Of a stretch of 64,000 nucleotides of DNA, positions 53,301 through 60,948 are shown in pieces. The notes under the pieces are model-generated. The model did no database searches. It was not told where the DNA came from and was given only the letters and a program-made list of their open reading frames with translations. The stretch is from Hankyongella sp964404985 (GTDB taxonomy: Bacteria > Pseudomonadota > Alphaproteobacteria > Sphingomonadales > Sphingomonadaceae): contig CAYOMD010000003.1 of the NCBI GenBank assembly GCA_964404985.1, positions 62,001 through 126,000 of the forward strand, given 5' to 3'. The translations under genes and the position numbers were made by a program. Positions within the stretch are counted from its first letter, which is position 1. Every line of letters starts with the position of its first letter.

Positions 53301-53839
53301 ACACTGGACGGATAGAGAAACGGCACAAACGCCGCCTTGAAATTATGGTCCGACTGGTGCGGCAGGGTTGAGGACTTGGCCCCATGATCGTCGCCCACGA
53401 CGGCCAGAACGCCACCATGCGGCATGGTGCCGGCCGCGTTCGCGTGCTTGAGCACATCCATCGACCGGTCAAGCCCCGGTCCCTTGCCATACCAGATGCC
53501 GAACACGCCGTCATAGCGGGCACCGGGGCGCAGGTTGGACTGCTGAGAGCCCCAGACCGCCGTCATCGCCAGATCTTCGTTGATACCCGGCTGGAACACG
53601 ATGTCGTGGGTGCCAAGCTGCTTGCCAGCCTTCCAGAGCTCCTGATCGTAGTTGCCAAGCGGCGATCCGCGATAGCCGGAGATGAAGCCCGCCGTGTTCA
53701 GGCCGGCTGCGCGGTCCCGTCGCTTCTGCACCAGCGGCAGCCGAACCAGCGCCTGTAGGCCGCTCATGAACACGCGCCCCTCGTCCAGGGTGTATTTGTC
53801 GTTCAAGGTGACCTTGAGTGGATCGAACGGCAATGTCAT
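50375..53839 (-). CDS. Indolepyruvate:ferredoxin oxidoreductase (fused alpha-gamma-beta type)
   Basis: The enzyme decarboxylates aryl 2-oxoacids from aromatic amino acids to acyl-CoA with reduction of ferredoxin, using thiamine diphosphate. The 1154-residue single chain is the usual alphaproteobacterial form. It shows an N-terminal pyrimidine-binding region, the TPP-binding part (GEGCNWVGSAPF, FVNLGDGTYFHSG), a ferredoxin-like segment with cysteines (CEGCGDCSVQSNC, CNKDFSCLTGFC) and the gamma-type domain (FVTGIGGTGVVTIAALLG). ATG 53839 was chosen because GGGGAG lies eight bases upstream; in-frame starts at 53845, 53863 and 53920 lack this. Confidence 0.94.
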   Translation of the reverse strand: MTLPFDPLKVTLNDKYTLDEGRVFMSGLQALVRLPLVQKRRDRAAGLNTAGFISGYRGSPLGNYDQELWKAGKQLGTHDIVFQPGINEDLAMTAVWGSQQSNLRPGARYDGVFGIWYGKGPGLDRSMDVLKHANAAGTMPHGGVLAVVGDDHGAKSSTLPHQSDHNFKAAFVPFLYPSSVHEFVEYGLLGIAMSRFSGCWVGMKVISETIETSGTVDLAAEHRQFIIPEFDVPPGGLHIRPGDVWREEDTRLQRYKGFAALAFARANRIDRVIFDSPNPRFGIITSGKSFADVMEALGELGIDEKVAADIGLRLYKVGMPWPLEPEGVRQFCEGLEEVLVVEEKREFLEHQLMWQLYNWNEKVRPRVVGKYDETGAWLLQPDNELSLGEIAHVIASRLSRILSNDRITERLAFFANREQRRRDYKAPVVRKPYFCAGCPHNTSTKVPDGSRAAAGIGCHIMAMWMDRSADAFTQMGGEGCNWVGSAPFTDEQHIFVNLGDGTYFHSGLLAIRQAVAAKVNATYKILYNDAVAMTGGQPVEGQLTVDQIVRQLQGEGVGSIVVVTEDPARVLTIGVPPGTRVEERTLLDSVQRELREVPGVTAIIYDQTCAAEKRRRRKKKQMVDPDQRVFINPLVCEGCGDCSVQSNCVAVEPLETPFGRKRRINQSSCNKDFSCLTGFCPSFVTLKGAKIAKPTLSKATDFAAGVPLPEVPILREDYNIFVTGIGGTGVVTIAALLGMAAHLEAKAATTADMAGLAQKGGAVYSHVRLGRSNDDLRSPRIITGGVDLLLACDSVVAAGSATQDLLNPARSAAVVNSNQAPVADFVMNRDYDFQEARVEQAVRAACNPNRTWVLPTERMATAIMGDAIAANMMLLGYAWQHGLVPLHLASLLRAIELNGVAIAFNKQAFALGRLLAHDRAAVEALMPGAPPEVPAVETLDSLVANRVAELTAYQSAAYAADYAARIALVRAAEQRVSPGSERLAFAAARNLYKVMAYKDEYEVARLYTDGRFQQNLAQQFSGYDALEVHLAPPLISPVNPATGRPDKQRFGGWMFTAFRLLAGLKGLRGTALDIFGRSHERRAERQLIKDYQALLDDVVARLTPDRLEDAVTLAELPDGIRGFGPVKEAALARVKPRWAQLAAAWRAEPQRLAA

Positions 53840-53908
53840 CGGCATCGCTCCCCATATCGGCATGTTGGCCCCTGCATTCAGGGCACTTTCTGCGCTGACG
53901 TCAGAATT

Positions 53909-53955
53909 GGTCAGCAACACTGACCTATTATGCCTCAGCAGATTAATTCAATCAA
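53909..53955 (-). promoter_or_regulatory. Predicted promoter and operator-like palindrome of the oxidoreductase gene
   Basis: On the minus strand TTGATT (53950-53955) and CATAAT (53927-53932) are 17 bases apart, a good sigma-70-like pair. The predicted start near 53920 lies inside GGTCAGCAACACTGACC (53909-53925), whose 6-base arms are perfectly inverted. This suggests a repressor site. Confidence 0.4.
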
Positions 53956-54176
53956 GCGCAATAAATGGAATGATGGGCGCAAAGACTGATTCCCTGCGCG
54001 TTACGGTTCCATCCATACACGCCTCCCGCGACGACCCGGTGGAAAGTTACGAGCGGCTGCAGGCGTTTGCATTGACCGGGTTTTCCAAGGCTGCGCATAG
54101 ACAGTCTAAGCACGGTGTTGCGCGCCTCTCAAGGCTCATGCCTTGCCTGATCGTATACTTACTCCATTTTTCAGGC
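53956..54176. other. Spacer between the oxidoreductase and RND system 2, no gene seen
   Basis: The divergent gap of about 380 bases between the two genes has a frame open on the plus strand (from 53970, 72 codons), but it has no ribosome site and no recognisable motif. I treat it as non-coding. Confidence 0.45.
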
Positions 54177-54202
54177 AGACTCTGCTAGGCGCAGCAGAGT
54201 CT
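54177..54202. promoter_or_regulatory. 10-base-arm palindrome just upstream of the RND adaptor gene 2
   Basis: AGACTCTGCT (54177-54186) and AGCAGAGTCT (54193-54202) are perfectly inverted around six bases. The element ends 16 bases before the ATG and just before the ribosome site AGAGGG. It may be an operator or an mRNA hairpin in the leader. Confidence 0.45.
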
Positions 54203-54218
54203 CTATCAGAGGGTGCCC

Positions 54219-55355
54219 ATGCAGAAGCGTTCATCAATGTTGCATCGCGGGCCGGTGTTGGGTGCACTTGCAGTTATCTGCATGCTGGCCGCGTGTGGCA
54301 GCGAGAAGGCGAATGGCGGTGGTGGCCCAGGCGGGCCGGGCGGCGGGCGGCCACCTGCTGCTGTGACGGTCGCCGCTGTACAGCCGCGCACCTTCATCGA
54401 TCGTATCGAGGCTGTGGGCACAGCCAACGCCATGGAATCGGTGACGATCTCTGCCGGTGTCACCGAGCGTATCCAGTCTTTGTCCATCCGCGATGGTGCC
54501 AGCGTAGCAAAAGGCCAGATTCTCGCAGTGCTGGCGCAGGGCGAGGAGACCGCCTTGCTCGCCGAAGGGCGCGCCCAGCTGCGAGAGACCTCGGCACAAC
54601 TGTCGCGCTTTCAGCAACTCGCCGACAAGGGGTTCGCCACCCGCGCCCAGATTGACCAGCAGACGGCCCTGCGCGACTCGGCCATTGCAGCGGTCGATAC
54701 CGCACAGGCACGCATCGCCGACCGGGTTATCCGTGCACCGTTCAACGGCGTGGTCGGCCTGCGCCAGGTCTCGGAAGGATTGATCGTACAGGCCGGCACG
54801 CCGATCATCAGCTTGAGCGACATTTCGCGCATCAAGCTGGATTTCACGGTGCCGGAGGTGTTCCTGAACGGGCTGACACCGGGCCAGACCATCACAGCGC
54901 GTGCAGCCGCCTACCCCGGCGAGGTCTTTACCGGGCGCGTTGACAGCATCGATCCGCAAGTCGACCCCATCACGCGAGCGGTCTCCGTTCGTGCCGTGCT
55001 ACCGAACGGGCAGAGACGCCTGAAGCCCGGCATGCTGATGCTGACCAACCTGACCAGCAAGCCGCGCACATCGCTGACCGTCCCGGAGCAGGCACTGACG
55101 CCCCGGCTCGACCAGCAATTCGTCTACGTCTATGATCCGAAGACGCAAATCGTGAAGGAGCGCCGACTGCAGATCGGAACTCGCCAGCCTGGTTTCGTGG
55201 AGGTCATCTCCGGCCTGACCGCCGGTGAGCAGGTGGTCGTCGAGGGCACGCTGAAGATCAGCGACGGCGACAAGGTGCGAGTGATCGCGGGCGAGGCCGA
55301 GAAGCCGGCAACAGCAGACCTGGCGAAGGCCAAGTCCGCGACCAGCGTGCAATAG
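54219..55355 (+). CDS. RND efflux periplasmic adaptor 2, lipoprotein
   Basis: The 378-residue adaptor has a lipoprotein signal (VICMLAACGSE), a Gly-rich linker (NGGGGPGGPGGG), the lipoyl and hairpin parts (GVTERIQSLSIRDGASVAKGQ, REDTSAQ-like helices, IADRVIRAPFNGVVGLR) and a C-terminal domain with QFVYVYDPKTQIVKERRLQ. It resembles adaptors of the MdtA/MexH kind. ATG 54219 with AGAGGG six bases away was chosen over GTG 54213. The pump gene follows after 13 bases. Confidence 0.93.
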   Translation: MQKRSSMLHRGPVLGALAVICMLAACGSEKANGGGGPGGPGGGRPPAAVTVAAVQPRTFIDRIEAVGTANAMESVTISAGVTERIQSLSIRDGASVAKGQILAVLAQGEETALLAEGRAQLRETSAQLSRFQQLADKGFATRAQIDQQTALRDSAIAAVDTAQARIADRVIRAPFNGVVGLRQVSEGLIVQAGTPIISLSDISRIKLDFTVPEVFLNGLTPGQTITARAAAYPGEVFTGRVDSIDPQVDPITRAVSVRAVLPNGQRRLKPGMLMLTNLTSKPRTSLTVPEQALTPRLDQQFVYVYDPKTQIVKERRLQIGTRQPGFVEVISGLTAGEQVVVEGTLKISDGDKVRVIAGEAEKPATADLAKAKSATSVQ

Positions 55356-55368
55356 CGAGGCAGACCCG

Positions 55369-58300
55369 ATGATCCTGTCAGACGTTTCTGTCCGCCGTCC
55401 GGTCTTTGCTGCCGTTCTCTCGATGCTGATCGTCGTATTCGGCATTCTGGCGTTCACCCGCCTGCCGGTGCGGCAATATCCGGATATCGACCCGCCGATC
55501 GTCTCGGTCGAGACCACCTACCCCGGCGCTGCCGCCTCGGTACTCGAGACCCGGATCACCCAGATCATCGAGGACCGCATCAGCGGCATCGAGGGGATCC
55601 GCTCGATCTCCTCGTCGAGCGCGGACGGCGTCTCCAGCATTTCGGTCGAGTTTTTCCCCGGGCGTGACGTCAACGTCGCCGCCAACGACATCCGCGACCG
55701 GGTCTCCGGCGTGCTTGATAACCTGCCGGACGAAGCCGACCCGCCAGAAATCCAGAAAGTCGACGCCGATGCGCGGCCGATCATCTTCATCAACGTCGAC
55801 AGCACCACCATGTCGCCGCTTGAACTGACGGACTATGCGGATCGTTTTCTGGCCGACAAGTTGAGCACGGTCGAAGGCGTAGCGCGGGTCCAGATCAGCG
55901 GCGGTGGCCGTCCGGCCATGCGGATTTGGCTTAACCGTGCGTCGCTTGCGGCCTATCAACTGACCACCAGCGATATCGAGCGGGCTTTGCGCGCAGAAAA
56001 TGTCGAGCTGCCGGCCGGTCGTATCCAGTCGACGACGCGCAACCTGACCATCCGGGTCGAGCGGGCCTATCAGACCGCCGAACAGTTCCGGCAACTGGTC
56101 ATCAAGCGCGGCGAAGACGGCTACCTTGTGCGGCTGGGCGACGTGGCACAAGTCGAGGTGGGGCCGGAAAATCCCTACACCATGTTCCGCGGCAACGGGA
56201 ACAACCAGGTCAGCCTCGGCATGGTTCGGCAATCCGGCGCCAACGAGCTGGATGTCGGCAATGCGGTCATCGCCACAGTGAAGGAACTCAATCCCTCGCT
56301 GCCCAAAGGCATGTCGATGGTGGTGAGTTACGACCGCACCCGCTTCATCGATGCCGCGATCTTTGCCGTCTACGAGACGTTGCTGGTCGCCGCCGTGCTG
56401 GTGGTGCTGGTGATTTATCTGTTTCTCGGCTCCCTGCGCGCCACACTGATCCCGGCGATCACGGTACCGATCTGCCTGTTCGGGGCCTTCATCACCCTCG
56501 CCGCCCTCGGCTTCAGCATCAACCTGCTGACCCTGCTTGCACTGGTTCTGGCCATCGGCCTGGTGGTTGATGACGCCATCGTGGTGCTGGAGAATGTCCA
56601 CTACCGGATCGAGGAAGGGGAAAGTCCGCTGGCTGCCGCCTACACGGGCACACGTCAGGTCGGCTTCGCCGTCATTGCGACAACGCTGGTCGTGTGCGCC
56701 GTGTTTGTGCCGGTGATGTTCCTGACCGGAGATCTCGGGCTGCTGTTCCGGGAATTGTCCTTCGCCGTAATCGGTGCGCTGCTGGTCTCCGCACTGGTCG
56801 CCTTGACCCTGACGCCGGCGCTCTGTTCCAAGATCATGAAACCGCACAAACCGGGCGAGAAGCCGCGCGGCATGGCTGCCTGGGTGGATGCCCGGCTGAC
56901 GGCCCTGACCCGGGTCTATGGGCGTACCTTGCAGGCTGTAATCGGCAAGGGCTATGCCCTCGCTGGTGCCTCTGTCGTGGTGGTGGCGGGATGCCTGGCG
57001 CTGGGAGCCGGCCTCAAGTCGGAACTGATCCCGCCGGAGGACTCCGGCATCTTCTTCCTGAACGCCACAGCCCCCCAAGGTACCGGGTTTGAGCCCATGA
57101 AGCGGCAGATGATCGAGATCGAGCAGCGCCTGCTGAAACACCAGGAGGCCGGCCTGCTGTCCCGCCTGCTGGTGCGAGCACCCGGCCGGTTCGGTGCCAC
57201 CGAGGATTTCGGCAGCGGCACCGTGATTGCCATCCTGCCGCCCTGGGGCGAGCGAGACTTCACGACCGACGATGTGGTGAACAAGCTGCGGCCGGAGCTG
57301 GCGGGGCTGCCCGGCGTGCGGGCGTCTGCCTTCCAGCCTTCGGGGCTCGGCGGCTTCGGCGGCCAGGCCATCCAGTTCGTCATCGGTGGCGGCAGCTATG
57401 CGGACCTTGCCAAAGCCCGCGACATCCTGTTGCAGAAAGCGCGCGCCTACCCCGGGATCGCCAGCCTGGAGGCGGACTATGAGGAGACCAAGCCGCAGTT
57501 ACTGGTCAACCTTGACACCACGCGCGCCGGCGATCTCGGCGTGTCGGCGACCGATGTCGGCCAGACGCTGGAGACCATGATGGGCTCGCGGCGTGTGACC
57601 ACCTACAACAAGGACGGCGAGGAATACCGGGTCATCCTGCAGGCGCGCGAGGAAGACCGCCTGACACCGAACGACCTGAACGGCGTCTACGTCCGCTCGC
57701 AGATCAGCAACCAGTTGATCCCGCTCTCCAACGTCCTTTCAGTACGGGAGCAGGCCGACGCGCCGGAGCTCAACCGCTACAACCGCCTGCGGGCTATTAC
57801 GCTCGAGGGTGATGTGGCAGATGGCTACAGTCTGGGCGAAGTCCTGCAATACCTTGAGCGCGAGGCGCGCCAGATCCCCGAAGTGCAGGCCATCGACTAT
57901 AAGGGCGAGTCGCGCGAGTTCCGAAATGCGGGGTCGCAGTTACCCTTGATCTTCGGCCTGACCCTGATCGTTGTGTTCCTGGTGCTGGCCGGGCAGTTCG
58001 AGAGTTTCATCCACCCGGCGGTGATCATGCTTACGGTGCCGCTGGCGCTCGGCGGGGGTGTGCTGGGTCTCGCCATCATGGGAGTCAGTATCAATATATA
58101 CAGTCAGATCGGCATCATCATGCTGATAGGACTGGCGGCCAAGAACGGCATTCTCATCGTCGAGTTCGCGAACCAGCTCCGCGACTCAGGGCTGAGCGTG
58201 CGGGATGCGGCCCAGCAAGCCGCAGAACGCCGCCTGCGCCCGATCCTCATGACCTCCATCGCAACGATTGCCGGTGCGATCCCGCTGATGGTGGCCCATG

Positions 58301-58491
58301 GTGCCGGTGCCGGGGCACGCATCGCCATCGGCACCGTGGTGGTATGGGGCGTGTTGCTTTCAACCCTGCTGACCCTTTACCTGATCCCGGCAATCTATAA
58401 TAAGCTTGCACGCTTCACGACGTCGCCGGAGGCTGTCGCCCGCCAGCTCAAGGAGCAGCTGGAAGGCGGCTCGCCGCACGCGGCGGAGTAA
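55369..58491 (+). CDS. RND efflux pump 2 (HAE-1 family)
   Basis: The 1040-residue inner-membrane transporter starts SDVSVRRPVFAAVLSMLIVV and contains PGAAASVLETRITQIIEDRI, the Asp pair in GLVVDDAIVVLENVHYR and the Lys in GLAAKNGILIVEFAN. It is distinct in sequence from pump 1 and closer in motif pattern to MexF/MdtB-like or aryl-compound pumps, but the substrate is not known. No outer-membrane factor or dedicated regulator is adjacent; tspO follows after 24 bases. Confidence 0.94.
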   Translation: MILSDVSVRRPVFAAVLSMLIVVFGILAFTRLPVRQYPDIDPPIVSVETTYPGAAASVLETRITQIIEDRISGIEGIRSISSSSADGVSSISVEFFPGRDVNVAANDIRDRVSGVLDNLPDEADPPEIQKVDADARPIIFINVDSTTMSPLELTDYADRFLADKLSTVEGVARVQISGGGRPAMRIWLNRASLAAYQLTTSDIERALRAENVELPAGRIQSTTRNLTIRVERAYQTAEQFRQLVIKRGEDGYLVRLGDVAQVEVGPENPYTMFRGNGNNQVSLGMVRQSGANELDVGNAVIATVKELNPSLPKGMSMVVSYDRTRFIDAAIFAVYETLLVAAVLVVLVIYLFLGSLRATLIPAITVPICLFGAFITLAALGFSINLLTLLALVLAIGLVVDDAIVVLENVHYRIEEGESPLAAAYTGTRQVGFAVIATTLVVCAVFVPVMFLTGDLGLLFRELSFAVIGALLVSALVALTLTPALCSKIMKPHKPGEKPRGMAAWVDARLTALTRVYGRTLQAVIGKGYALAGASVVVVAGCLALGAGLKSELIPPEDSGIFFLNATAPQGTGFEPMKRQMIEIEQRLLKHQEAGLLSRLLVRAPGRFGATEDFGSGTVIAILPPWGERDFTTDDVVNKLRPELAGLPGVRASAFQPSGLGGFGGQAIQFVIGGGSYADLAKARDILLQKARAYPGIASLEADYEETKPQLLVNLDTTRAGDLGVSATDVGQTLETMMGSRRVTTYNKDGEEYRVILQAREEDRLTPNDLNGVYVRSQISNQLIPLSNVLSVREQADAPELNRYNRLRAITLEGDVADGYSLGEVLQYLEREARQIPEVQAIDYKGESREFRNAGSQLPLIFGLTLIVVFLVLAGQFESFIHPAVIMLTVPLALGGGVLGLAIMGVSINIYSQIGIIMLIGLAAKNGILIVEFANQLRDSGLSVRDAAQQAAERRLRPILMTSIATIAGAIPLMVAHGAGAGARIAIGTVVVWGVLLSTLLTLYLIPAIYNKLARFTTSPEAVARQLKEQLEGGSPHAAE

Positions 58492-58515
58492 CGCCGCTTC
58501 AGAGGGGGCAAGCAT

Positions 58516-59073
58516 ATGGCCGAACTGACGTCCCGTGAGCAGTTGCGGGCGGCCTTGATCCGCATGGCAATGATTTTTGTACCCCTGGTCATGGCGCTGG
58601 GGTTTGCCTCCGCACAGATCGCCGGGACAGACCATGCCGGCTGGTATGACCTGCTAGCCAAGCCCGCCCTCACCCCGCCACCTGCGGTCTTTGGTATCGT
58701 CTGGGCCGTTTTGTATGGCATGATCGGCCTGGCACTGGCGTTTGTCTGGCACGCTTTCGGCCACCCGCTGCGCAAGACGGCGATTACGCTGTTTTGCATC
58801 CAGCTGGCGCTCAACCTTGCCTGGTCCCCGGTGTTTTTCGGCGCTCAACAGCTGTTTGGGAGCCTGGTTCTGATGGTGGCGATTCTGGCCATCGCGATTA
58901 TGACAACTGTGCAGTTCTTCAAGGTGCGCCGCACGGCGGGCTGGTTGATGCTACCCTATCTTGCATGGCTTTGCCTTGCGCTCTATCTGAATGCGGGTGT
59001 CTGGCGCTTGAACCCGAATGCGGACCGCATTGCCCCGGGCGGCGATGTCGAGATGTCGATCGGCGCGCGCTAA
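58516..59073 (+). CDS. tspO: TspO/MBR family tryptophan-rich sensory protein
   Basis: TspO is a five-helix membrane protein that binds porphyrins and other ligands and is linked to stress and pigment regulation in alphaproteobacteria. The 185-residue protein has the conserved WYDLLAKPALTPPPAVFGIVW-type region, LNLAWSPVFFG and the LAWLCLALYLNAGVWRLN motif. It starts with an ATATGG site after AGAGGGGG, 24 bases downstream of pump 2, and may be co-transcribed with it. Confidence 0.93.
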   Translation: MAELTSREQLRAALIRMAMIFVPLVMALGFASAQIAGTDHAGWYDLLAKPALTPPPAVFGIVWAVLYGMIGLALAFVWHAFGHPLRKTAITLFCIQLALNLAWSPVFFGAQQLFGSLVLMVAILAIAIMTTVQFFKVRRTAGWLMLPYLAWLCLALYLNAGVWRLNPNADRIAPGGDVEMSIGAR

Positions 59074-59110
59074 AACCTTATGATACTGCACGGCCCAGAA
59101 AGATGTGATG

Positions 59111-59455
59111 ATGACCGGTGACAACCGCCTGTTCGACGATTTCTCCCGGCTTGCAACCGGCGCTGCCGGTGCCATGGCGGGGATCGGCCGCGAGCTCGAA
59201 ACCCTGATGCGTCAGCAGTTCGAGCGTTTCATCGCCCGCGCTGATCTGGTGCGTCGCGACGAGTTCGATGCCGTGAAAGCGATGGCCGAGAAGGCACGCA
59301 GCGAATCGGAGCAGCTCGCAAAAAAAGTCGCAGCACTTGAATCGCGGCTTGCAACGGCATCGGAGACCCCGGCCAAAGCGACAAAAGCGCCTGGCGATGC
59401 GACGAATGCCAAACCGATAGCCAAGCCGCGCAGCCGCACAAAGAAAGCTGATTAA
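59111..59455 (+). CDS. UbiK/YqiC family accessory factor (BMFP coiled-coil protein)
   Basis: The short protein (114 residues from ATG 59111) has a membrane-fusogenic N-terminal helix (LFDDFSRLATGAAGAMAG), then a coiled coil with the family motif FDAVKAMAEKARSESEQLAKKVAALESRL, and a basic Lys/Ala/Pro tail. Members form trimers and, in enterobacteria, help ubiquinone synthesis. ATG 59108 is an alternative start; AGAAAG at 59098-59103 favours 59111. Confidence 0.88.
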   Translation: MTGDNRLFDDFSRLATGAAGAMAGIGRELETLMRQQFERFIARADLVRRDEFDAVKAMAEKARSESEQLAKKVAALESRLATASETPAKATKAPGDATNAKPIAKPRSRTKKAD

Positions 59456-59562
59456 ACTATTGATTTAAAGAAATTTTCTCTATTCTCGCCCTGAGAACCG
59501 GGCCGAATTGTCGCGCACAAAGGCGCAAAGTGATCCACAACAAATGTATGCGCTGCACATAC

Positions 59563-59585
59563 CAGTTCTTGCGTACGCAGAACTG
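59563..59585. promoter_or_regulatory. Imperfect palindrome upstream of the ybjN gene
   Basis: CAGTTC and GAACTG flank the exact 10-base palindrome TGCGTACGCA, giving a 23-base near-symmetrical site in the 181-base gap before ybjN. It looks like an operator, with no known regulator assigned. Confidence 0.45.
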
Positions 59586-59636
59586 TAATGTGACTATGTT
59601 TAGTATGTACGGGCGCTAACAGAAGGAGACGCAGCG

Positions 59637-60146
59637 ATGTCGACGCTGGACTTCGAAGATCCGTCCAACGAGGGCGCCGAGCCGCTCGATCTGTTTGAAC
59701 ACTGCTGTCACGCCCGGGGATGGGCGTTCGAGCGAGACGGCGACGAGGAGCTGATGGTGGCGGCACCCGGCTCCTGGGGGTCTTACCAGGTCCGTATCCT
59801 CTGGCGGCCGGACGATGCCCTCATCCAGCTCGTTGCCATGCTGGACGTCAAGGTACCGGAAGCCCGGCGTGCCGCGGTATACGAGACTCTGGGCCTTATC
59901 AACGAGCGGCTGTGGATCGGCCACTTCGAGATGTGGGCGACAGAAGGGGAACTGCTGTTCCGCCATGCGGTTCTGCTTGACCCGGATGCTCCAGCCCTGG
60001 TGCCGCACCAGGCTTTCGAACTGCTGGAAGTCATGATCGACGAGTGCGAGCGCTATTATCCGGTATTCCAGTTCGTGTTGTGGGCTGGCAAGCGCCCGGC
60101 CGAAGCGTTGGAACTTTCGCTGCTGGACACTGTCGGCGAGGCATGA
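59637..60146 (+). CDS. YbjN domain-containing protein
   Basis: The 169-residue acidic protein has the YbjN fold pattern (DLFEHCCHARGWAFERDGDEELMV, then IQLVAMLDVKVPEARRAAVYETLGLINERLWIGHFE). YbjN is a type III chaperone-like fold of uncertain function. A ribosome site AGGAGA precedes the start. Its stop overlaps proC in ATGA, a gene order seen in many alphaproteobacteria. Confidence 0.88.
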   Translation: MSTLDFEDPSNEGAEPLDLFEHCCHARGWAFERDGDEELMVAAPGSWGSYQVRILWRPDDALIQLVAMLDVKVPEARRAAVYETLGLINERLWIGHFEMWATEGELLFRHAVLLDPDAPALVPHQAFELLEVMIDECERYYPVFQFVLWAGKRPAEALELSLLDTVGEA

Positions 60147-60934
60147 CGCCTGCACCGCATATCCTGCTGGTCGGGTGCGGCAAAATGGGGTCCGCACTCG
60201 CCCGGGGCTGGATTGCGGCCGGGCACCCGCCAGACCGGCTGGATATCGTCTCGCCCTCCCCACCCGCAGTACCGGGACGGCACTGGACAGCTCTGCCACC
60301 TGTTGGCCGCTATGATGTGCTCGTGGCAGCGGTCAAACCACAGAAAATCGGGGAAGCACTGGCCGATGCCGCGCGTCTGTGCGGCCCGGAGACCCTTGTG
60401 CTCTCGGTTGCTGCCGGCACGCCGGTTGCCCGGCTCGCCGCATTGACCGGATTGTCCGCGCCGGTCGTGCGCACCATGCCCAACACACCCTCTGCGATCG
60501 GCTGCGGCATTACGGCCCTGACCACACCTGAGTCGACGCCGGAGCGGATGCGCCACCTGGCCGAGTCCCTGATGCAGGCCGTCGGCGATACCGTCTGGGT
60601 GGAGAGCGAGGATGCGCTGGACGCCGTGACGGCAGTCTCCGGGTCCGGTCCCGCCTATCTGTTTCACCTGATCGAGGCGCTGGCGCAGGCTGGCGTGACG
60701 GCGGGGTTACCGGCCGAACTGGCAATGCAGCTTGCCCGCAAAACTGTTATCGGATCAGCCAGGCTTGCTGATGCGTCGGACCGGAGCGCGGCAGAGCTTC
60801 GCGCAGACGTCACCAGCCCAGGCGGGACGACGGCGGCAGGGCTTGGCGTGCTGATGGCGGAGCTGCCGGACCTGATGCAGCGGACTGTTGCAGCGGCGCG
60901 TGCGCGGGCCGCCGAACTGCGAACCTTGGCTTGA
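60143..60934 (+). CDS. proC: Pyrroline-5-carboxylate reductase
   Basis: ProC makes proline from pyrroline-5-carboxylate with NAD(P)H. The 263-residue protein has the Rossmann start ILLVGCGKMGSALARGW and VKPQKI, TMPNTPSAIGCG, AVSGSGPAYLF and the C-terminal signature DVTSPGGTTAAGLGVL. ATG 60143 overlaps the ybjN stop, so translation is probably coupled. Confidence 0.96.
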   Translation: MTPAPHILLVGCGKMGSALARGWIAAGHPPDRLDIVSPSPPAVPGRHWTALPPVGRYDVLVAAVKPQKIGEALADAARLCGPETLVLSVAAGTPVARLAALTGLSAPVVRTMPNTPSAIGCGITALTTPESTPERMRHLAESLMQAVGDTVWVESEDALDAVTAVSGSGPAYLFHLIEALAQAGVTAGLPAELAMQLARKTVIGSARLADASDRSAAELRADVTSPGGTTAAGLGVLMAELPDLMQRTVAAARARAAELRTLA

Positions 60935-60948
60935 AGAGGACTGCAACC

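Noticed and set aside
53970..54188. Possible small gene of 72 codons before RND system 2
   Set aside because: It has no ribosome site, no known motif and overlaps the palindrome at 54177-54202.
59452..59470. CtrA-like TTAA-TTAA pair after the UbiK-like gene
   Set aside because: The spacing between the TTAA blocks is nine bases rather than seven, so it does not fit the CtrA box.
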